A stretch of DNA of 64,000 bases from Burkholderia ambifaria (GTDB taxonomy: Bacteria > Pseudomonadota > Gammaproteobacteria > Burkholderiales > Burkholderiaceae): NCBI RefSeq assembly GCF_001443045.1, contig NZ_LKPJ01000006.1:85058-149057 (forward strand), read 5' to 3'. Made by a program: the position numbers and the translations under genes. Below are positions 16,977-24,853 of this stretch, piece after piece. Under the pieces are notes generated by a model, which did not search any database, was not told the origin of the DNA, and worked only from the letters and a program-made list of their open reading frames with translations. Position 1 is the first letter of the stretch; every line of letters begins with the position of its first letter.

Positions 16977-17705
16977 ATGAAGAAACGTACCCTGCTCGGC
17001 ATGCTCACCCCTTCGTCCAACACGTCGCTCGAACCGCTGACGAGCGCGATGGTCGCCGGCCTGCCGGGCGTGTCCGCGCACTTCGCGCGCTTTCCGGTCA
17101 CCGAGATCTCGCTGACGGGCCAGGCGCTCGGCCAGTTCGACGACGACAAGATCATCCAGGCCGCGATGCTGCTCGCCGACGCGAAGGTCGACGTGATCGC
17201 GTGGAACGGCACGTCGTCGGGCTGGCTCGGCTTCGAGGCCGACGAGCGGCTGTGCGAGCGCATTACCGCGGCGACCGGCATTCCGGCCACGACGTCGGTG
17301 CTCGCGCTCAACGAGATCCTGAAGAAGACCAGCGCGCACGAGTTCGGCCTCGTCACGCCGTACCTCGACGACGTGCAGACGAAGATCGTCGACAACTACC
17401 GCAGCTCGGGGCTGAACTGCATCGCCGAGCGCCACCTGAACCTGAAGGTCAATTTCTCGTTCTCCGAAGTGACGGGCGACCAGATCGGCGGGATGGTGCG
17501 CGAAGTCGCGAAGGCCGGCCCGCGCGCGATCTCGATCTTCTGCACGAACCTGAACGCCGCACACCTGGTGCCGGCGCTCGAGGAAGAGACGGGCATTCCG
17601 ATCTACGACACGATCTCCACCGTCGTATGGAAATCGCTGCAGCTCGCCGACTACGACACGCGGCAGGTGAAGGGCTGGGGCCGTCTCTTCAGCGACGTGA
17701 TCTGA
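16977..17705 (+). CDS. Asp/Glu racemase superfamily enzyme of the arylmalonate decarboxylase / maleate isomerase branch
   Basis: A 242-residue protein. The racemases and maleate isomerase of this superfamily use two active-site cysteines. Here only the second is present (Cys189, IFCTNLNAAH). The first position is Gly78 in AWNGTSSGW. In arylmalonate decarboxylase the equivalents are Gly74 and Cys188, and its dioxyanion hole uses Thr75, Ser76 and Tyr126. Thr79, Ser80 and Tyr129 (TPYLDD) match these here. A decarboxylase-type chemistry is therefore more likely than racemisation, but the substrate is unknown. The gene follows the MFS gene by 51 bases and precedes the hydantoinase-like gene by 10. 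Confidence 0.82.
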   Translation: MKKRTLLGMLTPSSNTSLEPLTSAMVAGLPGVSAHFARFPVTEISLTGQALGQFDDDKIIQAAMLLADAKVDVIAWNGTSSGWLGFEADERLCERITAATGIPATTSVLALNEILKKTSAHEFGLVTPYLDDVQTKIVDNYRSSGLNCIAERHLNLKVNFSFSEVTGDQIGGMVREVAKAGPRAISIFCTNLNAAHLVPALEEETGIPIYDTISTVVWKSLQLADYDTRQVKGWGRLFSDVI

Positions 17706-17715
17706 GGCGCGCGCC

Positions 17716-19131
17716 ATGTCGAACGATCTCGATTTCGTGATCCGTCACGCGGACGTCGTGACGGCGGCGGACCGGTTCTCGTGCGACATCGGCATCCGTG
17801 CGGGGCGCGTGGCCATGCTTGGCCACGGGCTGCCGCGCGCGCCGCGCGAGCTCGATGCGACCGGGATGCTCGTGATGCCGGGCGGCGTCGATGCGCACTG
17901 CCATCTCGACCAGCCGATGCCCGACGGGCTGAAGATGGCCGACGATTTCCTGTCCGGCACGCGCTCCGCGCTGTGCGGCGGCACGACCACCGTGGTCCCG
18001 TTCGCCGCGCAGGCGAAGGGGCAGTCGCTGCAGGCGGCCGTCGACGACTATCACCGGCGCGCGCAAGGGCGCGCGCTGATCGACTACGGCTTTCACCTGA
18101 TCGTCGCCGATCCGACGCCGCACGTGCTGGCCGAGGAATTGCCGCGTCTGATCGCGAACGGCTATACGTCGTTCAAGGTGTACATGACCTACGACGACCT
18201 GAAGCTGAACGACCGGCAGATGCTCGACGTGCTGTCGGTCGCGCGCGCGCACGGCGCGCTCGTGATGGTGCATGCGGAGAACTCGGACTGCATCGGCTGG
18301 CTGACCGAGCGGCTGCTCGGCGACGGCCACGTCGCGCCGCATTTCCATGCGCATGCGCGGCCGGCCGTGGTCGAGCGCGAGGCGACGCATCGCGCGATCG
18401 CGTTCGCGGAGCTGGTCGACGTGCCGATCCTGATCGTGCACGTGTCGGGCGCCGAGGCGATCGAGCAGATCCGCTGGGGGCAGTCGCGCGGGTTGCCGAT
18501 CCTCGCCGAAACCTGCCCGCAGTACCTGTACCTGACGGCCGCCGATCTCGGTCACGGCGGTCATGACGGCTACGAGGGCGCGAAGTGCGTGTGCAGCCCG
18601 CCGCCGCGCGATCCGGCGAACCAGCAGGCCGTGTGGAAAGCATTGAAGCAGGGCGTGTTCTCGGTGTTCTCGTCCGATCACGCGCCGTTCAACTACGACG
18701 ATCCGTGCGGCAAGCATCCGGGCGGCCAGGCCGTCTCGTTCGACCATATCCCGAACGGGATCCCGGGGCTCGAGACGCGCTTGCCGCTGCTGTTCGACGG
18801 CGTGCGCAAGGGGCATCTGTCGCTGCACCAGTTCGTCGAGCTGACGTCGCTGCGGCCCGCGAAGCTGTACGGGCTGTATCCGCGCAAGGGGACGATCGCG
18901 GTCGGCGCCGACGCGGATATCGTCGTGTGGGACCCGGACAAGCGCGTGCGGATCGCGAATGCGTCGCTGCATCACGCGGTCGACTACACGCCTTATGAAG
19001 GGATCGAGGTGACGGGCTGGCCGCGCCATTGCCTGTCGCGTGGCGAGCTGCTCGTCGAGGATGGCCGGCTGCTCGCGGCAGAGCCGGGGCGCGGGCAGTT
19101 CCTGCCGGCCGGCAAGCCGTGCCTGGATTGA
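17716..19131 (+). CDS. Dihydropyrimidinase / hydantoinase-like cyclic amidohydrolase
   Basis: A 471-residue amidohydrolase with the two-metal TIM barrel motifs. These are GGVDAHCHLD (HxH), the lysine expected to be carboxylated in YTSFKVYMTYDD, VHAENSD, ILIVHVSGAEA and the terminal FSSDHAPFNYDD. KHPGGQAVSFDHIPNGIPGLETRLPL is typical of the D-hydantoinase/dihydropyrimidinase group. The enzyme would open a cyclic diamide to a carbamoyl acid. No carbamoylase gene lies next to it, unlike classical hydantoin-utilisation clusters. It forms a tight operon with the AMDase-like gene. Confidence 0.88.
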   Translation: MSNDLDFVIRHADVVTAADRFSCDIGIRAGRVAMLGHGLPRAPRELDATGMLVMPGGVDAHCHLDQPMPDGLKMADDFLSGTRSALCGGTTTVVPFAAQAKGQSLQAAVDDYHRRAQGRALIDYGFHLIVADPTPHVLAEELPRLIANGYTSFKVYMTYDDLKLNDRQMLDVLSVARAHGALVMVHAENSDCIGWLTERLLGDGHVAPHFHAHARPAVVEREATHRAIAFAELVDVPILIVHVSGAEAIEQIRWGQSRGLPILAETCPQYLYLTAADLGHGGHDGYEGAKCVCSPPPRDPANQQAVWKALKQGVFSVFSSDHAPFNYDDPCGKHPGGQAVSFDHIPNGIPGLETRLPLLFDGVRKGHLSLHQFVELTSLRPAKLYGLYPRKGTIAVGADADIVVWDPDKRVRIANASLHHAVDYTPYEGIEVTGWPRHCLSRGELLVEDGRLLAAEPGRGQFLPAGKPCLD

Positions 19132-19208
19132 CGTTCGATTCCAGGAAACGAGGATGGCCCGCGTGGCGCGCGGGCATCATCTGTATCAAACGACCTTGAA
19201 GGAGCGTC

Positions 19209-20408
19209 ATGAGCCTTTCCCACGCAATGCGGCGCCTCGTGGCGGCGACCGTCGTCGCCGGTTCGTGCGGCGGCCCGGCGCAGGCCGCGGGCGGCGCGCC
19301 GCAGGACCTGCCGAGCGTCGTGCCCGAAGCGGCCGGCGTCGATTCGGCGCCGCTCGTGCGGATGTCCGAATGGCTGCGCCGCGACCGGATGGAGGTGCGC
19401 AGCCTCGTCGTCGTGAAGGACGGCAGGATCGTGTTCGAGCGCTACGGCGACGGCCTCACGCGCGACAACAACTACGAGCTGTATTCGGTGACGAAGACGA
19501 TCACCGCGCTGCTTGCCGGCATCCTCGACGGCGAGGGCAAGCTCGGCCCGTCGACGAAGGTCGCGCCGCTGATCGCGGCCGCACGGCCCGATCTCGCGAG
19601 CGAACTCGCGGACAAGCAGGACATCGAGTTGCGGCACCTGATGTCGATGTCGAGCGGCCTGCGCTACACGACGCGCGAAGGCACCGATCCGCTGTACTAC
19701 GACGCGCCCGACCGCTTGCGCGTGGCGGTGACGAGCCGTGCCGCGCAGCCGCCCGGCACGCATTTCGACTACATCGACGTAAACCCGGTGCTGGTCGGCA
19801 CGGCCGTGTCGCTTGCTGCCGGCGAGCGCGAGGACGACTTCGCGCGCAAGCGGCTGTTCGAGCCGCTCGGTTTCGCGCATTACCGCTGGAGCGGCGCCGA
19901 CGGCACCGGCGCGGTGGCGGGCGGCTGGGGCCTGCGGCTGCGCGCCGTCGACATGGCGAAGATCGGCATGCTGCTGCTCGACCAGGGCCGCTGGAACGGC
20001 AAGCAGATCGTGCCGGCCGGCTGGGTCCGGCAGATGACGACGCCGTCGCCGGCCGCGGCCGATTATGGCTACTACTGCTGGATCAGCCACGTCGTCGAGC
20101 ACGGCACGCCGGAATTCGGCGCGATGGGCTTCAAGGGGCAGTTCATCACGGTGCTGCCCGCGCAGCGCGCGGTGGTCGTGATGACGAGCCTGCTGCCGAC
20201 GGATGGCGGGTTGCGCGATGCGACCTATTTGAATCTGTATCGGCGCATGGTCGGCGACTACATCCTGCCGGCGCTCACGCCCGCGCAGCCGCCGGTCGAA
20301 AGCGCGGCTGCGACGCAGGCGCTGCGCGACGAACTCGAGCGCAGCCGGCAGACGAAGGGCGTGCCCGGTAGCGCCGCCGCGTTCAACGACGCACCGGAGA
20401 TTTGTTGA
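19209..20408 (+). CDS. Beta-lactamase-fold serine hydrolase (class C / EstB-like), first paralogue
   Basis: A 399-residue protein with a signal peptide ending near AQAAG and the SxxK nucleophile motif LYSVTKTITALLAGI (Ser93, Lys96). The YxN-like site lies in HFDYIDVNPVL, and GFKGQFITVLP is the third motif region. Such enzymes are periplasmic esterases, amidases or D-aminopeptidases rather than true beta-lactamases. It lies 77 bases after the hydantoinase gene on the same strand and may belong to that operon. A paralogue lies just beyond the inserted tnpB element. Its TGA stop (20406-20408) is at the edge of that element, so the last residues may have been altered by the insertion. Confidence 0.85.
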   Translation: MSLSHAMRRLVAATVVAGSCGGPAQAAGGAPQDLPSVVPEAAGVDSAPLVRMSEWLRRDRMEVRSLVVVKDGRIVFERYGDGLTRDNNYELYSVTKTITALLAGILDGEGKLGPSTKVAPLIAAARPDLASELADKQDIELRHLMSMSSGLRYTTREGTDPLYYDAPDRLRVAVTSRAAQPPGTHFDYIDVNPVLVGTAVSLAAGEREDDFARKRLFEPLGFAHYRWSGADGTGAVAGGWGLRLRAVDMAKIGMLLLDQGRWNGKQIVPAGWVRQMTTPSPAAADYGYYCWISHVVEHGTPEFGAMGFKGQFITVLPAQRAVVVMTSLLPTDGGLRDATYLNLYRRMVGDYILPALTPAQPPVESAAATQALRDELERSRQTKGVPGSAAAFNDAPEIC

Positions 20409-20415
20409 CGTCCTC

Positions 20416-20433
20416 CTCCGCCTAAAGGCGGAG
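20416..20433 (-). other. Right-end hairpin of the tnpB element
   Basis: CTCCGCC-TAAA-GGCGGAG is a perfect 7-bp stem with a 4-base loop. The tnpB TAG stop (20424-20422) is inside it. In TnpB systems the 3' end of the tnpB transcript plus this hairpin forms the scaffold of the omega (guide) RNA. Sequence just beyond the boundary, here the end of the upstream hydrolase gene read on the minus strand, would be the guide. Confidence 0.7.
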
Positions 20434-21474
20434 AATTCCCACAGCTGGCGATGCACGTCCGCATCGGAGAATGTTCACGGCAGCGTTGGTATCTCGATCA
20501 TGTTCGACACCACAGTCACGGCAGGCCCACTCTCTTACTCTCAGTCCCGCGATACCTTTCGGCCGCGTCGTGCTGTCTTTCGACCCGCACGCCGAACAGG
20601 ACTGGGTGGAACCGCTTTCGTCCACTTCCTCGAACGTGGCTCCGTGCGCGATCGCCTTGTAACGGAGCTTGTTCCGGAAGGACGACCAGGATGCGTCGTA
20701 GACGCTCTTCGCCATCCTGGTTCTGGCGAGCTTCGCGGCCGACACGTTGCCGACTGCGATGTAATCGAAGCGCCGCACCAGATCGAGCGCGAGCTTGTGT
20801 TGGAAATCGGCACGGGCATTTGCCACCTTGGCGTGCAACTTCGCGATATGCCGCTTGTGCTTTCGCGCCCGTTGCGCTTTCGCGAGCTTCTCGGCCGCGC
20901 ATCGACCGAACCGATCGTTAGGCAGCTTTTCGCCGGTCGAAAGTGTGGCGAAGTCTTTCAGGCCGAGATCGATGCCGACACCGGAACGGATCGGGCGGGC
21001 CTGAACATCGGGTATCTCGATCACGATGTTCAAGAACCAATGGCCGCGCGCATCCTGCGCAAAGTTGGTTCCGTCCTTGATCTTGCCTTCAGGAAGTGGG
21101 CGGCTGCTGAACACGCGAAAGGTGTTGCCGCCAAAGCGAAACGCGTCGCCCTCGCGCTTCAGGTCTCGGCCCTTCAGTGGCACCCAGCCAAGCGACTTCC
21201 TGCCGCGATAGCGCAGGTAAGGCCGACGGTGCTGGCTGCGCGACTTCGCGTATTGCTCGCACGTCGCGTTGATCGTGCCGGAGTGAATGCCAAGCTCCTT
21301 GCTGCTGCCGCTCGTCAGTCCATTCAGGTCGAAGCCTGTTGGCCATTTCTTGCTCCATTTCAGCGCATGCTTCTGCGTGTCGTTGCAAAAGTTCCAGACG
21401 TAGTTCACCGCACGGCTCTGCTTGTTGAGCAGTCCGTTGAGCGACTTCACGCGGTAGCGGTAGACAAGGATCAT
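20422..21474 (-). CDS. tnpB: TnpB, RNA-guided nuclease of an IS200/IS605 element
   Basis: A 350-residue TnpB with an intact N-terminus (MILVYRYRVKSLNGLLNKQ). The OrfB domain contains YLRYRGRKSLGWVPLKGRDLKREG. The RuvC-I aspartate is Asp169 (GVGIDLGLKDFA), the zinc ribbon has paired CxxC motifs (SCSACG, about 293-296; ACRDCG, 318-321), and the RuvC-III motif is HDRDTNAA (326-332). TnpB cuts double-stranded DNA guided by an omega RNA and helps retain the element at its site. The usual RuvC-II glutamate position reads IAVGNVSAAKL, with Gly in place of Glu; nearby acids in FEEVDES may substitute. The coding sequence is uninterrupted, so activity is plausible. Confidence 0.92.
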   Translation of the reverse strand: MILVYRYRVKSLNGLLNKQSRAVNYVWNFCNDTQKHALKWSKKWPTGFDLNGLTSGSSKELGIHSGTINATCEQYAKSRSQHRRPYLRYRGRKSLGWVPLKGRDLKREGDAFRFGGNTFRVFSSRPLPEGKIKDGTNFAQDARGHWFLNIVIEIPDVQARPIRSGVGIDLGLKDFATLSTGEKLPNDRFGRCAAEKLAKAQRARKHKRHIAKLHAKVANARADFQHKLALDLVRRFDYIAVGNVSAAKLARTRMAKSVYDASWSSFRNKLRYKAIAHGATFEEVDESGSTQSCSACGSKDSTTRPKGIAGLRVREWACRDCGVEHDRDTNAAVNILRCGRASPAVGILRL

Positions 21475-21528
21475 GCCGTTGATCCTAACCCGTGGAAGAA
21501 GCTGTCTGTCAACAGCACTCCTTTCCTT

Positions 21529-21573
21529 CCCGCCATCCGCCCCGAAGGAAGTCCCCTTGGGGGAAATGGCGGG
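21529..21573. other. Subterminal inverted repeats at the tnpB-element left end
   Basis: CCCGCCAT (21529-21536) pairs with ATGGCGGG (21566-21573). Nested within or beside them are TTCCTTC/GAAGGAA and CCCC-TT-GGGG. Such imperfect cruciforms are what the Y1 transposase recognises at left ends; the exact cleavage site was not identified. Confidence 0.5.
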
Positions 21574-21593
21574 GTCTCTCGGAGCAAATTCTG

Positions 21594-22889
21594 ATGAGGA
21601 TCACGAACGTCATTGACCATGCGTCTGCATGGCATCCCGACGCGCGGCGGCCCGCAGCGCCTTTCATGCGCCGGCTGCTCGCGCGGGTTGCGGCGTTGCT
21701 GATCGGCGGTGGTGCGCTGGCGTCGGCGTCGGTGCCGGTAGTGTCCGCGGCGCATGCGGCCGACGCACTGCCGCCGCTGCATGAAACCGGCATCGCGGCG
21801 GCCGCCCCCGAAGACGTCGGCGTCGATTCGCGCATGCTAGTCGACCTGTCGCGCTGGATCCGCGAGCAGAAGCTCGACGTGTACAGCCTGCTCGTCGTGA
21901 AGGACGGCAAGCTGATCTTCGAGCGCTACGGTGCGAACGCATCGCGCGATTCGACCTACGAGCTGTACTCGGTGACGAAGGCCGTGACGTCGCTCGTCGC
22001 CGGCATCCTGATCGATCGCGGGGCCGTGCATCTCGACGAGCCGGTGGCTGCGCGGCTCGCCGCGTGGCGCCCTGACCTGGGCGGCGCGCTCGCCGACAAG
22101 CGCGGCATCGCGTTGAAGCACGTGCTGTCGATGTCGAGCGGCCTGCATTACGACTTCAGCCCGAAGGACGATCCGATCTACTACACCGCGCCGGACCGGC
22201 TGAAGCTTGCCGCGTCGGCGGCGCCGAAGGTCGCGCCCGGTACCGCGTTCGAATACACCGACGTGAACCCGATCCTCGCGTCCGCGATGTTGAGCGCGGC
22301 GGCGGGCGAACCCGTCGAGCGCTATGCGCAGACGCATCTGTTCGCTCCGCTGGACATGAAGCGCGCCGCGTGGGAGCGCGCGGACCGCACGGGGCTCGTG
22401 TCGGCCGGCTGGGGCTTGCGGCTGCGCGCGATCGACATGGCGAAGATCGGCATGCTCGTGCTCGACGGCGGGCGCTGGCAGGGGCGGCAGGTGGTGCCGC
22501 AAGCGTGGATCGCGCAGATGACGTCGCCGCGCGTGTCGCCGCATTTCGGCTACTACTGGTGGATCAACAACATCGTCGACAGCGAACCCGAATTCGACGC
22601 GATGGGCTTCAAGGGGCAATTCATCACGGTGCTGCCGAAGCGCAATACGGTGGTCGTGATGACCGGCGTGCTGCCGGTGGAAGGCGGGTTGCGCGATGCG
22701 GAGAACGTGAAGCTGTTCCGGCGAATGGTGAACGGCTACATCCTGCCGGCGCTCGATGGCGGTGCTGCATCGGGGCAGGGGGCGGGTGGCGGCGACACGC
22801 GTGCGGCGTTGCGCGACGAGCTTAAAGTGAGCGCGCGCTCCGTAGGGGTGCCTGGCACGCAGGTCGATCCGACCGATTTACCGAAGTAG
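21594..22889 (+). CDS. Beta-lactamase-fold serine hydrolase, second paralogue
   Basis: A 431-residue homologue of the hydrolase at 19209, sharing long blocks such as YELYSVTK, LMSMSSGL-like HVLSMSSGLHYD, GWGLRLRAIDMAKIGML and FDAMGFKGQFITVLP. The SxxK is in YSVTKAVTSLVAGI. A signal peptide is clear from Met25 (MRRLLARVAALLIGGG to HAADA), so translation may start at 21666 instead. The 21594 ATG was kept because GGAG precedes it and no Shine-Dalgarno is seen before 21666. The true upstream region has been displaced by the tnpB element, so its promoter may now lie within or be blocked by the element. Confidence 0.83.
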   Translation: MRITNVIDHASAWHPDARRPAAPFMRRLLARVAALLIGGGALASASVPVVSAAHAADALPPLHETGIAAAAPEDVGVDSRMLVDLSRWIREQKLDVYSLLVVKDGKLIFERYGANASRDSTYELYSVTKAVTSLVAGILIDRGAVHLDEPVAARLAAWRPDLGGALADKRGIALKHVLSMSSGLHYDFSPKDDPIYYTAPDRLKLAASAAPKVAPGTAFEYTDVNPILASAMLSAAAGEPVERYAQTHLFAPLDMKRAAWERADRTGLVSAGWGLRLRAIDMAKIGMLVLDGGRWQGRQVVPQAWIAQMTSPRVSPHFGYYWWINNIVDSEPEFDAMGFKGQFITVLPKRNTVVVMTGVLPVEGGLRDAENVKLFRRMVNGYILPALDGGAASGQGAGGGDTRAALRDELKVSARSVGVPGTQVDPTDLPK

Positions 22890-22947
22890 CTTGGGTGCAT
22901 GCGTCCGGCTCGCGCGTGCTGGCGAGCCAGACGTGCCTTTCGTCACA

Positions 22948-24306
22948 TCACGCCAGTTCGTCCAGGCACGCGTCGAACTGCGCGACGAGCGTGTCGACGT
23001 CGTCGGCCGTCGTTTGCGGACACACCAGCATCATGTTGTGGAACGGCGTGATCAGCACGCCGCGGTTCAGCAGGTACAGATGCACGATGTGCTCGAGCTC
23101 GCTGTCGAGCTGTTCGCCCGCGATCGTGCCGTTGCGCGGCGGCGTGGGCGTGAACTGGAACTCGGTGCGCGCGCCGATGCGCGTCACGCACCACGGCAGA
23201 CCGTGTTTCGCGATCGCCTGTTCGAGCCCGGTGGCGAGCCGTGCAGCCAGTTCGAACATGTGCGCATACGCGGCGTCGGTCGCGACTTCGGCGAGCGTCG
23301 CACGCATTGCATGCATCGCGAGCATGTTCGCGGTGAGTGTCGTGCCGATCCCGGAATGGCCGGGCGGCGCGTTCAGCTTTGCCTGCTTCGCGCGTTCCGC
23401 GAATTCGGCGCTGAACCCGTACACCGCGCACGGCACGCCGCCGGCGATCGGCTTGCCGACGACCAGCGCGTCCGGTTCGAGACCGTGCGCGGCCGCGTAG
23501 CCGCCGGGGCCGCTGCTGATCGTGTGCGTTTCGTCGATCACGAGCAGCGTGCCGTAGCGGCGCGTCAGTGCGCGCGCCGCGTCCCAGAAGCCCGGCTCCG
23601 GCAGCACCATGCCGATGTTCGTCATCGCGGGCTCGGCGAGCACGCACGCGACATCGCCATCCTTCAGCGCCGCTTCGAGCGCATCGAGATCGTTGAACTC
23701 GACGACGCGCGTGTTCGCGAGCAGGTCCCAGGACTGCCCGAGCAGGCTGTCGCGCTGCACCGGGCGGCCGTCGACGAGATCGACGAACACGTCGTCGACC
23801 GTGCCGTGATAGCAGCCGTTGAACACGACGATCGTGTTGCGGCCGGTGGCTGCGCGTGCCCAGCGCAGCACGAAGCGGTTCGCGTCGCTCGCGCTCAGTG
23901 CGAATTGCCACACCGGCAGCTTGAAGCGCCGCGCGAGTTCGCGCGATACCCACGCGGCGTCCTTGCTCGGCAGCATCGTCGTGTAGCCGCGCGTGGCCTG
24001 CTCGATGAGTGCACGGGCGACCGGTTCGGGTGCGTGGCCGAACATCGCGCCCGTGTCGCCGAGGCAGAAGTCCGCGTAGCGGTGACCGTCGACGTCGGTA
24101 AACGTCGCGCCGCGGGCTTCCTTCACGACCAGCGAGAACGGTGTCGACCAGTCCTGCATCCAGTGCAGCGGCACGCCGAACAGCAAGTGCTCGGATGCTT
24201 CCGCGGACAGCGCGCGGGAGACCGGCATGGCTTCGGTGAACGCTTGGCGCTCGCGATCGAACAGCGCGCGGGCGCGGATGAGGTCGACTCCGTGGCGGGA
24301 AGGCAA
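22948..24306 (-). CDS. Class III PLP aminotransferase (glutamate-1-semialdehyde aminomutase-like)
   Basis: A 452-residue fold-I PLP enzyme. It shows FTDVDGHRYADFCLGDTGAMFGHAP, the cofactor aspartate region LLVIDETHTISSGPGGY and the Schiff-base lysine in LVVGKPIAGGVPCAVYGFS. The overall plan matches glutamate-1-semialdehyde aminomutases and omega-aminotransferases. The N-terminal extension and the NGCYHGTVDDVFVDL segment separate it from the housekeeping HemL. It is therefore probably a catabolic aminotransferase or aminomutase acting on an unknown amine. It stands alone, converging on the hydrolase gene. Confidence 0.82.
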   Translation of the reverse strand: MPSRHGVDLIRARALFDRERQAFTEAMPVSRALSAEASEHLLFGVPLHWMQDWSTPFSLVVKEARGATFTDVDGHRYADFCLGDTGAMFGHAPEPVARALIEQATRGYTTMLPSKDAAWVSRELARRFKLPVWQFALSASDANRFVLRWARAATGRNTIVVFNGCYHGTVDDVFVDLVDGRPVQRDSLLGQSWDLLANTRVVEFNDLDALEAALKDGDVACVLAEPAMTNIGMVLPEPGFWDAARALTRRYGTLLVIDETHTISSGPGGYAAAHGLEPDALVVGKPIAGGVPCAVYGFSAEFAERAKQAKLNAPPGHSGIGTTLTANMLAMHAMRATLAEVATDAAYAHMFELAARLATGLEQAIAKHGLPWCVTRIGARTEFQFTPTPPRNGTIAGEQLDSELEHIVHLYLLNRGVLITPFHNMMLVCPQTTADDVDTLVAQFDACLDELA

Positions 24307-24853
24307 AGGCAGCTCCTGGGCTGTGAAGATGGGGAAACGATAGCGCGGGCAGCAGGGGGCTGAACAGAGGCGGAACTACCGAGCCGGATTGACGGCAGGG
24401 ATTCGCGGGAGTGTTCTTTTGATCTCGAGACGGCCTGCAACGTAAGGATCAGCGCGCACCCGCTGGCCGTCGGTGGGGCGGCGTCGACCGACGGGCATGA
24501 TCGTGGCGACCTGGTGCTGATGTTCGCGCCGGCGGCTTCGGCGGGTCTTGAGCTGGCGGACACGCCGGTAGCGGCGATTGGCGAATAGGGAAATCACCCC
24601 GGCGGATGTGGACATCATCCGCTGGGGATTTCAGCCAAAATTTTTGCGCATAAACATACGACAACATATCTCCAAAAAAGCGTGGATGAATGTGAGTGTG
24701 CGCACACATACAGAGTATTCAATCAATAAAAACAGGGTAAACGACAAATACACGTCCTGCTTCGATCGCGTCTAGACTGCGCAATGTAGTACGACGACGT
24801 ATAAATGGCGATCCGCCACCCGCGAGTCGACGCCCCTACACTGAAGGAGTCTC
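24307..24853. other. Intergenic region before the polygalacturonase; possible gene remnant and AT-rich promoter
   Basis: A plus-strand frame open from 24364 to 24588 without a start codon reads like coding sequence (about DLVLMFAPAASAGLELADTP near its end). It could be the end of a decayed gene, but I do not recognise it. Bases 24629-24770 are strikingly AT-rich for this genome and probably hold promoters for the divergent genes. GTCTAGAC occurs at 24770-24777. Confidence 0.35.

Larger units (their letters stand above)
20405..21575 (-). mobile_element. IS200/IS605-type element carrying only tnpB
   Basis: The element consists of tnpB with a characteristic right-end hairpin overlapping its stop codon (20416-20433) and a subterminal inverted-repeat cluster upstream of tnpB (21529-21573). 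No tnpA (Y1 transposase) is present, so mobility would depend on one supplied in trans. It lies between two paralogous hydrolase genes. The right boundary is placed at the TTGAC near 20405 by analogy with this group; the left boundary is approximate. No target duplication is expected for this family. Confidence 0.75.

Noticed and set aside
20451..21594. Plus-strand frames across the tnpB element
   Set aside because: Antisense to tnpB, which has clear motifs; no independent evidence for coding.
24376..24618. 80-codon minus-strand frame in the region before the polygalacturonase
   Set aside because: Arg-rich, no ribosome site and no resemblance to known proteins.
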